Shown piece by piece: positions 1-6,717 of a stretch of 14,241 nucleotides of DNA. Numbering within the stretch: the stretch's first letter is position 1; each line of letters begins with the position of its first letter. The notes beneath the pieces were generated by a model. That model was not told the origin of the DNA, did no database searches, and was given only the letters and a program-made list of their open reading frames with translations. The translations under genes and the position numbers were made by a program. The DNA is from an uncultured Burkholderiales bacterium (lineage in GTDB: Bacteria > Pseudomonadota > Gammaproteobacteria > Burkholderiales > Burkholderiaceae_C): contig CALBSC010000027.1 of assembly GCA_937927685.1 (NCBI GenBank), positions 1 to 14,241 on the forward strand, in the 5' to 3' direction.

Positions 1-181
1 CGGTGATGCCCAGCACGCCCAGGTCACCCATCTTGCGCCACAGGTCCATGGGGAATTGGTCGGTTTGGTCGATCTGCGCCGCACGCGGAGCAATCTCGGA
101 CTGGGCGAAGTCACGCACTGCATCGCGCAGCGCGTCGATATCTTCGCCGAGGTCAAAGTCCAGGCCAGGCAATGAGGTCAT
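1..181 (-). CDS. liuA: Isovaleryl-CoA dehydrogenase-like acyl-CoA dehydrogenase (N-terminal fragment)
   Basis: Only the first 60 residues are present; the gene runs off the left edge. The fragment begins MTSLPGLDFDLGEDIDALRD and continues with the helical N-terminal pattern of acyl-CoA dehydrogenases (VRDFAQSEIAPRAAQID, then WRKMGDLGVLGIT). These flavoenzymes oxidise acyl-CoA to enoyl-CoA; isovaleryl-CoA dehydrogenase acts on the leucine-derived substrate and passes electrons to ETF. The ATG at 181-179 is well supported by an AAGGAGA ribosome-binding site (194-188) six bases upstream. It lies 31 bp downstream of a thioesterase gene and the MerR-type regulator, which matches known liu loci. 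The superfamily is clear. The isovaleryl assignment rests on the start of the protein and on context, since catalytic and FAD-binding residues are outside the window. Confidence 0.8.
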   Translation of the reverse strand, partial: MTSLPGLDFDLGEDIDALRDAVRDFAQSEIAPRAAQIDQTDQFPMDLWRKMGDLGVLGIT

Positions 182-212
182 GGAGGGTCTCCTTGAAGGT
201 GATTCGTAAGCG

Positions 213-656
213 TTATTCGTAAGATTTAGGCACCGGCGCGATGGTCTGCTGCATCAGCGCGCAGTCTGACACACGCCCATCGGCCGCATGGTGGCTGACC
301 TCGGCGGTGGTCACGATGATGCGTCGTCCACGGCGCACCACACGTCCCGTGGCGCGCAACTCGCCGTCCCGGAAAGCCGCCAGAAAATTGATCTTGTATT
401 CGACGGTCGTGACTTCCTGGTCGGCATCCACCACGGTCAGGGCCGCGTAGCCGGCGGCGATGTCAGCCAAGGCCCCCATGGCGCCGCCATGAAACCCGCC
501 CTGTTGTTGCGTCACGCGCTCCGAATACGGCAACGCCACCTCCACCCATCCCGGCTCCACGCGCAACAAGCGTGCGCCGAGGTGCTGCATCATGCCCTGG
601 CGCACAAAGCTCTTGTGAACCCGCTCATACAAATCGGAGTCAGGCCGGGCACTCAT
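213..656 (-). CDS. PaaI-family hotdog-fold thioesterase
   Basis: A 147-residue protein, the usual length for single-domain hotdog thioesterases of the PaaI/YbgC-like group, which hydrolyse acyl-CoA thioesters in the cytoplasm as homo-oligomers. The diagnostic segment is FHGGAMGALADIAAG (residues 55-69): the HGG loop followed by the acidic D65 expected on the central helix. The later stretch TTVEYKINFLAAFRDGEL (83-100) matches the conserved central strand of the family. The start codon overlaps the stop of the upstream regulator gene (ATGA at 656-653), implying translational coupling. No strong ribosome-binding site is visible, consistent with coupling. In a liu operon it may salvage CoA from stalled branched-chain acyl-CoAs; that role is inference and the substrate is unknown. 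Confidence 0.85.
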   Translation of the reverse strand: MSARPDSDLYERVHKSFVRQGMMQHLGARLLRVEPGWVEVALPYSERVTQQQGGFHGGAMGALADIAAGYAALTVVDADQEVTTVEYKINFLAAFRDGELRATGRVVRRGRRIIVTTAEVSHHAADGRVSDCALMQQTIAPVPKSYE

Positions 657-1063
657 GCGGTGGCCTTGGTGGTTTTACGACCGTGTTTGGCCAGCAGGGC
701 ACGCGCCTCTTTTTCATGCAAAGTGAGTTCATCCAGATTGGCTTCGATCTCCCGCAACTGGGACTCGAGTTGGCGCCGGTGATCTGCCAGCACCTGGAGG
801 AATTTGTGCAATTGCGGCACGGTGTCGCGCGGGCTGTCATACATCTCGATGATGTCCTTGGCCTCATTGAGTGACAAGCCCAGGCGCTTGGCGCGCAGTG
901 TCAGGCGCAACCGGGTACGGTCCCGTGCGCTGTAAACGCGCTGACGACCACCCGGGCCGGTGCGCTGGGGTTGCAGCAAGCCCATGTCCTCATAGAAGCG
1001 TATCGCCCGCGTGGTGAGATCGAACTCCTGGGCCAGATCGCTGATGCTGAAGGTGGTGGCCAT
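653..1063 (-). CDS. liuR: MerR-family transcriptional regulator, LiuR-like
   Basis: A 136-residue MerR-family protein. Residues 4-24 (TFSISDLAQEFDLTTRAIRFY) form the N-terminal helix-turn-helix, followed by the wing with GLLQP, GGRQRVYSARDR (38-49) and a long dimerisation coiled coil (about 77-124). There is no C-terminal cysteine cluster, so it is not a metal or redox sensor of the MerR/SoxR type. In proteobacteria, LiuR controls leucine and isovalerate degradation genes and typically precedes the acyl-CoA dehydrogenase, as here. The ATG at 1063 was chosen because the protein then begins MATTFSISDLAQEF, as family members do. An ATG at 1108 would add 15 residues and place the operator inside the gene. 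No Shine-Dalgarno is visible: the 12 bases upstream are a run of eight C followed by AGCC. MerR family is certain; the LiuR name comes from context. Confidence 0.85.
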   Translation of the reverse strand: MATTFSISDLAQEFDLTTRAIRFYEDMGLLQPQRTGPGGRQRVYSARDRTRLRLTLRAKRLGLSLNEAKDIIEMYDSPRDTVPQLHKFLQVLADHRRQLESQLREIEANLDELTLHEKEARALLAKHGRKTTKATA

Positions 1064-1074
1064 GGCTGGGGGGG

Positions 1075-1097
1075 GTTGACGTTTACGTAAACGTAAA
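1075..1097. promoter_or_regulatory. LiuR-type operator 1, in front of the regulator gene
   Basis: Perfect 16-bp palindrome ACGTTTACGTAAACGT at 1079-1094. Allowing one mismatched pair, symmetry extends to 1076-1097. It lies 12 bp upstream of the chosen liuR start, as expected for autoregulation. On the minus strand a TATGAT sequence (1102-1097) resembles a -10 element and would place transcription initiation inside the palindrome; this promoter is weakly supported because no good -35 sits at normal spacing. The same 20-bp block, GTTGACGTTTACGTAAACGT, recurs in the same orientation at 1194-1213. The binding protein is inferred to be the adjacent MerR-family regulator. Confidence 0.75.
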
Positions 1098-1193
1098 TCA
1101 TAAGCCAACCTGGGGCCCGCGTGGGAAATTTCTGCGTCCGCCCGTTCTGACGAACCCGGGCCCGGCGTGTCTTGCCCAGGACAGGGCTGTCAT

Positions 1194-1215
1194 GTTGACG
1201 TTTACGTAAACGTCA
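1194..1215. promoter_or_regulatory. LiuR-type operator 2, in front of the MBL hydrolase gene
   Basis: Perfect 20-bp palindrome TGACGTTTACGTAAACGTCA at 1196-1215, ending three bases before the ATG at 1219. Its core is identical to operator 1, exactly 119 bp away centre to centre. TTGACG at 1195-1200 overlaps it and could act as a -35 box, with the palindrome then filling the spacer as in many MerR-family promoters, but the matching -10 (CATGAA, 1218-1223) is poor. The position shows that the divergent hydrolase gene is very likely under the same regulator. Confidence 0.75.
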
Positions 1216-1218
1216 GAC

Positions 1219-2310
1219 ATGAACGACAATGACCGCATGAACCCGCACGAGCTCGAACTGCACTACCCCTGGGGCGACACGCTGCCAGACCCGGCGCTGG
1301 GGCTGGAGGTCGCGCCCGGGGTGTTCTGGGTGCGCATGGAGCTGCCCTTTGTCCTGAACCACATCAACCTGTGGCTGCTGCGTGACGAGGTGGACGGCAT
1401 CACCGGCTGGACCGTGGTGGATTGCTGCGTTGACCGGCCCACCGCACGCGCCCAGTGGGAGGGCATTTTCAGCCAGGCCATGCAGGCGCTGCCCATCCTG
1501 CGCGTCATCGTGACGCACATGCATCCAGACCATATTGGATTAGCCCACTGGCTGTGCAAGCGGTTTCAGGCCCCGCTGTGGATCAGTGCCACGGACTTTT
1601 ACACCGCACGAAGCGTCTCCCTGGGTCGGCAGCATTACGGTGGTGATGCTGCGGCTCAATTTTTCACCGAGCACGGCATCACCGACCCCCACGCACTGGA
1701 GGCCGTGCGCGACCGACTGGACTATTTCAAACGACTGGCTCCGGCGCTGCCCATGACGTTTCGACGCCTGATGGATGGACAACGGCTGCTCATCGGCGGG
1801 CGCGAATGGCGCACCATGGCTGGGTATGGTCATGCCCCTGAACACATGGCCCTGCATTGCCCGTCGCTCGATGTGCTGATCAGCGGTGACATGGTGTTGC
1901 CGCGCATTTCCACCAATGTCAGCGTGTTTGACACCGAGCCCGAGTCCAACCCGCTGACGCAGTTCCTCGACTCCATTGACCGGTTTGAACCCTTGCCCGA
2001 GAACACCCTGGTGTTGCCCTCGCACGGCAAACCGTTCACCGGTCTGCACACGCGCATCCGTCAGCTGCATGACCACCATGCCGATCGCCTGCGCGAGGTG
2101 ATGCAGGCTTGCCACGAACGGCCGTGCAGCGCCGCCGACATCCTGCCGGTGCTGTTTCCCCGCGAGCTCGACTGGCACCAAACCACGTTTGCCGTCGGGG
2201 AATCTCTGGCACACCTGCATGCCTTGTGGCACGCGGGGACGTTACAACGCCACCGTGATGCCCTCGGTGTGCTGCGCTTCAGTCCCAGCGTGGCAACGCC
2301 TCATCCTTGA
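1219..2310 (+). CDS. MBL-fold metallo-hydrolase, probably in the LiuR regulon
   Basis: A 363-residue metallo-beta-lactamase-fold hydrolase with a complete dinuclear metal site: THMHPDH (99-105, ligands H100, H102, D104, H105), GHAPEH (204-209), SGDMVLP (222-228, bridging D224) and PSHG (267-270, H269). A C-terminal helical, winged-helix-like part (about 275-355) follows, as in LACTB2-type and related hydrolases. The substrate is unknown; glyoxalase II-type relatives hydrolyse thioesters. Its divergent position and operator next to leucine-degradation genes suggest action on an acyl thioester or related intermediate, which is inference. The start is uncertain: ATG at 1219 has no Shine-Dalgarno and lies three bases from the operator. 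An in-frame ATG at 1237 (MNPHELELHYPWG) also lacks one but may be the true start. The 3' end overlaps the convergent metallohydrolase gene by 32 bp. Confidence 0.85.
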   Translation: MNDNDRMNPHELELHYPWGDTLPDPALGLEVAPGVFWVRMELPFVLNHINLWLLRDEVDGITGWTVVDCCVDRPTARAQWEGIFSQAMQALPILRVIVTHMHPDHIGLAHWLCKRFQAPLWISATDFYTARSVSLGRQHYGGDAAAQFFTEHGITDPHALEAVRDRLDYFKRLAPALPMTFRRLMDGQRLLIGGREWRTMAGYGHAPEHMALHCPSLDVLISGDMVLPRISTNVSVFDTEPESNPLTQFLDSIDRFEPLPENTLVLPSHGKPFTGLHTRIRQLHDHHADRLREVMQACHERPCSAADILPVLFPRELDWHQTTFAVGESLAHLHALWHAGTLQRHRDALGVLRFSPSVATPHP

Positions 2311-3220
2311 GCTGGGCGCGACGCTCGGGGTAATCGGGCAACACCTGTCCCACGGTGTCCCAGAAAGCCGAGCTGTGGTTCATGACCTGCAAGTGACTCA
2401 ACTCGTGCACCACGACATAGTCGATGACCTCGGGCTTGAAGTGGATCAGACGCCAGTTCAGCCGAATCGAACCGTCTGCACTGGCGCTGCCCCAGCGGGT
2501 GGCGGCGCTGCTCAGCGACAGCTTGCGCCACTGCACCCCCAGTCGAGGCGCGAAGTGGTGCAGGCGCTCGGTGAAGTGCTCACGCGCACGGCGCATGAGC
2601 CACGCCTGTACGGCGTCCCGCAGTTGCTGTGCCGTGGCGTGGTGCGGCAAGCCCACCCGCAACTGATGGGCAGGCGCCGCCGGCTCTTCTGGCGTCAATG
2701 GCAGGAGTTGGGCGCCTCGCTCGCGAAACGGGTGATCGGGCGCCAGCACCACACGCATGCCCTGACCCAGATACGGCAATTCCACCCCGTCGCGCCAGTC
2801 GATGCGGGAACCCTGCAAGCGCTGCTGATGGACCTGCATGTCATGCAGCTTGCGCAGAATCCAGTCCTGTTTTTCCAGCAACGTTGCCTCGATCTCTCCT
2901 AACGGCACCCAGCGCGGTGCACTCACCTCCAGGCCCTCGGGCCCGATCGCCATGCCAATGGTGCGTCGTCGTGAACGTCTGAACAGGTAGAGCACCGTGG
3001 TGCCACGCAGCTGGATACGGCGCGTCGCCTGGGGATGCTCCAGCAATTGATGCCCATGCGGGAAGCCCCCGCTGACGCCTGGGGGGGGCACCGACCCGGT
3101 GGCGGTGATGTCAGGTAAAGCGGCCCCGGTGGGCGACGGGCTTGTTCGCGCGGCCGAGTCACCTGCCGCGTGCGGGGTTGGACTGAAAAAGTCCAGGACC
3201 AGTTGTACCAGCCCGGCCAC
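2279..3220 (-). CDS. YgjP-type (DUF45/M48-like) zinc metallohydrolase
   Basis: A 313-residue protein. The C-terminal two thirds (about 67-313) is the YgjP-like zincin domain, with the zinc motif HELSH (272-276) and the third ligand in NHSSAFW (H282). The AATRWGSASADGSIRLNW segment before it is typical of the family. Members are annotated either as metallopeptidases or, for E. coli YgjP, as a UTP pyrophosphatase, so the reaction here is not settled. Residues 13-66 are a Pro/Ser/Gly/Thr/Ala-rich stretch, probably disordered, preceded by a short hydrophobic N-terminal peptide (QLVLDFF, 6-12). That extension is absent from the compact E. coli protein. The start is GTG at 3220-3218, chosen for a GAGGAG ribosome-binding site five bases upstream. 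It begins nine bases after plsC and is probably the last gene of that cluster. Its 3' end overlaps the convergent MBL gene. Confidence 0.85.
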   Translation of the reverse strand: MAGLVQLVLDFFSPTPHAAGDSAARTSPSPTGAALPDITATGSVPPPGVSGGFPHGHQLLEHPQATRRIQLRGTTVLYLFRRSRRRTIGMAIGPEGLEVSAPRWVPLGEIEATLLEKQDWILRKLHDMQVHQQRLQGSRIDWRDGVELPYLGQGMRVVLAPDHPFRERGAQLLPLTPEEPAAPAHQLRVGLPHHATAQQLRDAVQAWLMRRAREHFTERLHHFAPRLGVQWRKLSLSSAATRWGSASADGSIRLNWRLIHFKPEVIDYVVVHELSHLQVMNHSSAFWDTVGQVLPDYPERRAQLKDEALPRWD

Positions 3221-3225
3221 AGGTG

Positions 3226-3231
3226 CTCCTC
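3226..3231 (-). promoter_or_regulatory. Ribosome-binding site fixing the GTG start of the YgjP-type gene
   Basis: GAGGAG read on the minus strand, five bases upstream of GTG (3220-3218). It overlaps the TGA stop of plsC (3232-3230), so the two genes are probably translationally coupled. No ATG with comparable support is seen nearby. Confidence 0.65.
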
Positions 3232-3970
3232 AGGCGCGGTAGGCGTCCGGGTCGAGGCGCTGCATTTCGCCCTCGATCCAGGCCTGTACCTGCCTCATCA
3301 ACTCTTCCGGCTCACGCCCCTGACTGGGGATGGGAGCACCGATGGAAACGTCCACCACCCCCGGGCGCTTGATGAAAGCGCGTCTGGGCCAGCAGCGTGC
3401 GGAGGTGACCGCGATCGGGATCACCGGCGCACCCGTCTCGATGGCCAGCCGCGTGCCACCCGTTTTGTAGCCCCCGACTTCACCCCGGGCGATGCGCGTG
3501 CCTTCCGGAAACATGATGACCCAGATACCCTGATCGAGCAACGCCTTGCCCTGCGTGACCACTTTGGCAAATGCCTGGGTCCGTTGGCTACGGTCGATGT
3601 GAATCATGTCCAGTCGGCCCATGGCCCAACCAAAAAACGGAATGCGCAACAACTCCCGCTTGAACACATAGGCCAACGGGTGGGGCATGAGGGCCGGCAT
3701 CAGGAAGGTTTCGTAGGTGGACTGATGCTTGACCAGCAGCACGGCCGGACTGGTCTTGCCCACGGGCAAGTGTTCCAGACCCTGCACCCGGTACTGGATG
3801 CCTATCAGGACCCGCGCACTTGCGATGCACAGGCGCAGCCAGGCCGCCGCGATCCAATAGAGCCGCTCGCCCCGCACGCCCACGGCGGCCAGCAACAGGA
3901 TGAACACAGCATAAGGCCCGACCGTCAGCAACATGACGAGTGCATGCAGCAACGAGCGCAAAAAATTCAT
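3230..3970 (-). CDS. plsC: 1-acyl-sn-glycerol-3-phosphate acyltransferase (PlsC family)
   Basis: A 246-residue membrane-bound acyltransferase of the PlsC/LPLAT family, which makes phosphatidic acid by acylating lysophosphatidic acid at the inner face of the cytoplasmic membrane. There is a hydrophobic N-terminal segment (about 5-32). The four family blocks are visible: KHQSTYE (81-87, block I), FKRELLRIPFFGW (103-115, block II), FPEGTR (154-159, block III) and VIPIAV (183-188, block IV). Block I reads HX4E rather than the usual HX4D. The ATG at 3970 was chosen because it gives a TGATG junction with gmhB; an adjacent TTG at 3973 would add one residue. A paralogue specific to another lysolipid cannot be excluded from sequence alone. 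Confidence 0.9.
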   Translation of the reverse strand: MNFLRSLLHALVMLLTVGPYAVFILLLAAVGVRGERLYWIAAAWLRLCIASARVLIGIQYRVQGLEHLPVGKTSPAVLLVKHQSTYETFLMPALMPHPLAYVFKRELLRIPFFGWAMGRLDMIHIDRSQRTQAFAKVVTQGKALLDQGIWVIMFPEGTRIARGEVGGYKTGGTRLAIETGAPVIPIAVTSARCWPRRAFIKRPGVVDVSIGAPIPSQGREPEELMRQVQAWIEGEMQRLDPDAYRA

Positions 3971-4554
3971 CAATGGGCTGCCTTGATCGGGCCACCATCG
4001 CTGTGCGTGCCGAGGAGCCAGTCGGCAAAGGCCCCCAGATCGGCGTGCGTTCGCGTGTCGGCGGGGAAATGCGCCGGCAGGGGTTGACCGCGCAGGGCCT
4101 CACCTTTGCCCGTCAACACCAGGTGCGGGTCACAACCGGCCGCCGCACCGGCCTGCAAGTCGCGCAGGCTGTCCCCGACCGCGGGCACACCCTTCAGGTC
4201 CAGCCCATAGCGTTCACGGATCTGCTCGAACAAGCCCGGTTGCGGCTTGCGACACTGGCACGCCTCTTCCGGGCCATGCGGGCAGTAAAAGACGGCGTCC
4301 ACACGCCCACCAGCCGCCGCTAGCAGCTTGTAGAACTTGGTGTGCATGGCATTGAGGGTGGCCACATCAAAGAGGCCACGGCCCAACCCCGACTGGTTGC
4401 TGGCCACCACCACATGCCAGCCCGCGTGGTTCAAGCGGGCAATGGCCTCCAACGAGCCGGGCAGTGGCACCCATTCATCGGGCGACTTGACGTAGTCATC
4501 CCGATCCTGGTTGATGGTGCCATCGCGATCGAGAATAACCAGTTTGATATGCAT
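3970..4554 (-). CDS. gmhB: D-glycero-beta-D-manno-heptose-1,7-bisphosphate 7-phosphatase
   Basis: A 194-residue HAD-superfamily phosphatase that removes the 7-phosphate from heptose 1,7-bisphosphate in the ADP-heptose pathway for the LPS inner core. Visible features are the nucleophile motif DRDGT (9-13, D9 and D11), SNQSG (52-56, HAD motif II), the zinc-binding loop with C91, H93, C99 and C101, RKPQPG (102-107, with the motif III lysine) and GDSLRD (127-132, motif IV). The CxH/CxC zinc loop distinguishes GmhB and HisB-N phosphatases from other HAD enzymes. A GAGGA ribosome-binding site (4563-4559) overlaps the glyS stop codon seven bases upstream of the start. The junction with plsC is TGATG. 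All catalytic residues are present. Confidence 0.93.
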   Translation of the reverse strand: MHIKLVILDRDGTINQDRDDYVKSPDEWVPLPGSLEAIARLNHAGWHVVVASNQSGLGRGLFDVATLNAMHTKFYKLLAAAGGRVDAVFYCPHGPEEACQCRKPQPGLFEQIRERYGLDLKGVPAVGDSLRDLQAGAAAGCDPHLVLTGKGEALRGQPLPAHFPADTRTHADLGAFADWLLGTHSDGGPIKAAH

Positions 4555-4561
4555 GATGTCC

Positions 4562-6703
4562 TCAGACCGCCAGACGGGAGAGATCAGCCACGCGGTTCAT
4601 GGCCTGATGCAGTTGTTGCAACAGCAAGAGACGGTTGCGTCGCAATTCGGGTTGCTCGGCGTTGACCATCACGTCTTCAAAGAAAGCATCCACTGGCTCA
4701 CGCAGGGCCGCCAGGGTCTGCAGCGATGCGCTGTAGTCACCTTGCGCCCATTGATGCTGAGCGGTGGGCGTGAGTGACGACATGGCTTGATGCAGTGCCT
4801 GTTCGGCGGGTTCTTGCAGCAAGCTGGCTTGAACCTCGCCGTCGACCTGATCGGCCTTCTTGAGAATATTGGTGATGCGCTTGTTGGCCGCGGCCAAAGC
4901 ACCCGCCTGTGGCAAGGCGGCGAACGCACGCACCGCTTCCAGACGACGGCGCACATCGCCCAGACGCTGGGGGCGCAGTGCCAGCACCGCGTCGATCTCC
5001 TGCGCGGTGTAGCCCTGTTCGCGCAGCATGCCAGCCAGACGATCGGACAGGAATTCCGCGAGCGCCTGGACAGCCGCGAGTCGGTCTCCCGGAATGCGTG
5101 CGCCAAACACCTCGCTGGCCGCATGCAGCAGCGGATCGATCTCCAGCGGCAAATCCCGCTCGATCAGCATGCGCAACACACCCAAGGCATGCCGACGCAG
5201 CGCAAAGGGGTCCTTGTCACCACTGGGCAGGTTGCCAATGCCGAACATGCCCACCAGGGTTTCCAGCTTGTCGGCGAGCGCTGCCACCAGACCCAGGTCA
5301 TTGCGCGGCAACTCGTCACCCGCAAAGCGCGGGCGGTAGTGGTCCTCGATGGCTTGCGCCACCTCGTCGCCCAGCCCGTCATGGCGGGCGTAATACCCCC
5401 CCATGATGCCCTGCAACTCGGGGAACTCGCCCACCATGTCGGTCAGCAAATCGGTCTTGGCCAGCCGGGCCACCTCGTCGACGCGGCGCATCGGTTCGGC
5501 CGTGGCCGTGCTGGGCAGTTGGCGGGCAATCAGTTGCGCAATGGCGCGCACGCGCTCGCTGCGTTCGGCCTGGGTGCCCAGTTTGTTGTGATAGACCACC
5601 TTGGCCAGACCATCGACGCGCGAGGCCAGGGTTTTCTTGCGATCCTGATCGAAAAAGAAACGGGCATCCGCCAGACGCGGACGCACCACCCGTTCATTGC
5701 CGCCAATCACCGCACTGGCATCATCCGGGCGAATATTGCTCACCACCAGGAAGCGGTGCGTGAGTCGACCCTGGGCATCCAGCAAGGGGAAATATTTCTG
5801 GTTGGCCTTCATCGTGAGGATGAGGCACTCTTGCGGCACTTCCAGGAAGGCTGGCTCGAACTCACAGGTGAGCACGTGCGGGCGCTCGACCAGTGCGGTC
5901 ACTTCGTCCAGCAGGGCGGCATCGTCCACCGGACGTACGCCACCACCCACCTGCTGGGCGGCGGCCTCGAGTTGACGCGCAATCTCGGCGCGGCGTTCTG
6001 CAAAGCTGGCAATCACCGCCCCTTGCTCGGCCAACACGCGGGCATAGGCATCGGCATCGGGAAGGGTGATCGGGTCTTGCAGCGCCTCGAACCGATGGCC
6101 ATGCGTGATGGCGCCGGCCTGGAGTCCCAACGCCTGCACAGGAACCACCTGGGAGCCATGCAAGGCCACGAGCCCGTGCGCCGGACGGACAAACTGCACG
6201 CTGCTCCACCCGGGCAAAGGCATGTCCGTCTCGGGCTGGTAGGTCATCACTTTGGGAATGGGTAGCCGGGTCAGTGCCTCATCCAGGGCGCGCTGCAGAC
6301 CTGCGGCCAGCGACACACCCGCGGCGATGCCGTTCAGAAACAGGGTCTCGGCCTTGCCGTCAGACACACGCTCCAAGTGGGATACCACCGAGGCGTCCGC
6401 CCCCAGCGTTTGCAGTTTTTTCAACAACGCCGGCGTGGCCTGCCCTTGAGCGTCCAGGCCCACCTTGACCGGCATGAGCTTGTGCTGCACGGGCCGATCT
6501 TCAGCGCGTGACAACACCTCGGTCACATGCGCAGCCAGGCGCCGCGGGCTGGCATACGGCGTGACCGCCGAGGCGGCAACGGTCAGACCCTGGGCCTGGA
6601 GTTGATCGAACAGCACAGAGGCAAAAGATTGGCCCAGCTGCTGCAGGACCTTGGGCGGCAACTCCTCGACAAAGAGCTCCACCAACAAAGAAGAAGTCGT
6701 CAT
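4562..6703 (-). CDS. glyS: Glycine--tRNA ligase beta subunit
   Basis: A 713-residue beta subunit of the alpha2beta2 bacterial glycyl-tRNA synthetase, which charges tRNA-Gly together with GlyQ. The N-terminus (MTTSSLLVELFVEELPPKVL) is the hallmark start of GlyS. The length is close to the usual 690-700 residues, and the central and C-terminal parts (tRNA recognition, with a DALR-type anticodon-binding domain at the end) run without a break. The ATG at 6703 was preferred over an in-frame extension to 6751 because the extension would overlap glyQ and lacks family sequence. It starts 14 bases after the glyQ stop and ends seven bases before gmhB, so it is clearly one transcription unit with them. 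The Shine-Dalgarno is weak. Confidence 0.96.
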   Translation of the reverse strand: MTTSSLLVELFVEELPPKVLQQLGQSFASVLFDQLQAQGLTVAASAVTPYASPRRLAAHVTEVLSRAEDRPVQHKLMPVKVGLDAQGQATPALLKKLQTLGADASVVSHLERVSDGKAETLFLNGIAAGVSLAAGLQRALDEALTRLPIPKVMTYQPETDMPLPGWSSVQFVRPAHGLVALHGSQVVPVQALGLQAGAITHGHRFEALQDPITLPDADAYARVLAEQGAVIASFAERRAEIARQLEAAAQQVGGGVRPVDDAALLDEVTALVERPHVLTCEFEPAFLEVPQECLILTMKANQKYFPLLDAQGRLTHRFLVVSNIRPDDASAVIGGNERVVRPRLADARFFFDQDRKKTLASRVDGLAKVVYHNKLGTQAERSERVRAIAQLIARQLPSTATAEPMRRVDEVARLAKTDLLTDMVGEFPELQGIMGGYYARHDGLGDEVAQAIEDHYRPRFAGDELPRNDLGLVAALADKLETLVGMFGIGNLPSGDKDPFALRRHALGVLRMLIERDLPLEIDPLLHAASEVFGARIPGDRLAAVQALAEFLSDRLAGMLREQGYTAQEIDAVLALRPQRLGDVRRRLEAVRAFAALPQAGALAAANKRITNILKKADQVDGEVQASLLQEPAEQALHQAMSSLTPTAQHQWAQGDYSASLQTLAALREPVDAFFEDVMVNAEQPELRRNRLLLLQQLHQAMNRVADLSRLAV

Positions 6704-6717
6704 GATGTGGCTTTCGG

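Noticed and set aside
1180..1191. GACAG/CTGTC inverted repeat beside the second operator as a third regulatory site
   Set aside because: Five-base arms with a two-base gap are expected by chance and the sequence is unrelated to the ACGTTTACGTAAACGT core.
1219..2310. Metallo-beta-lactamase fold taken as antibiotic resistance
   Set aside because: The fold is shared by many hydrolases. The sequence around the metal motifs and the context with leucine-degradation genes do not resemble class B beta-lactamases. The same holds for 12850-13770.
4787..6265. Plus-strand open frame of 492 codons opposite glyS
   Set aside because: It lies fully antisense to a well-supported conserved gene, its translation is rich in H, Q and R without any recognisable domain, and such frames are common opposite GC-rich genes.
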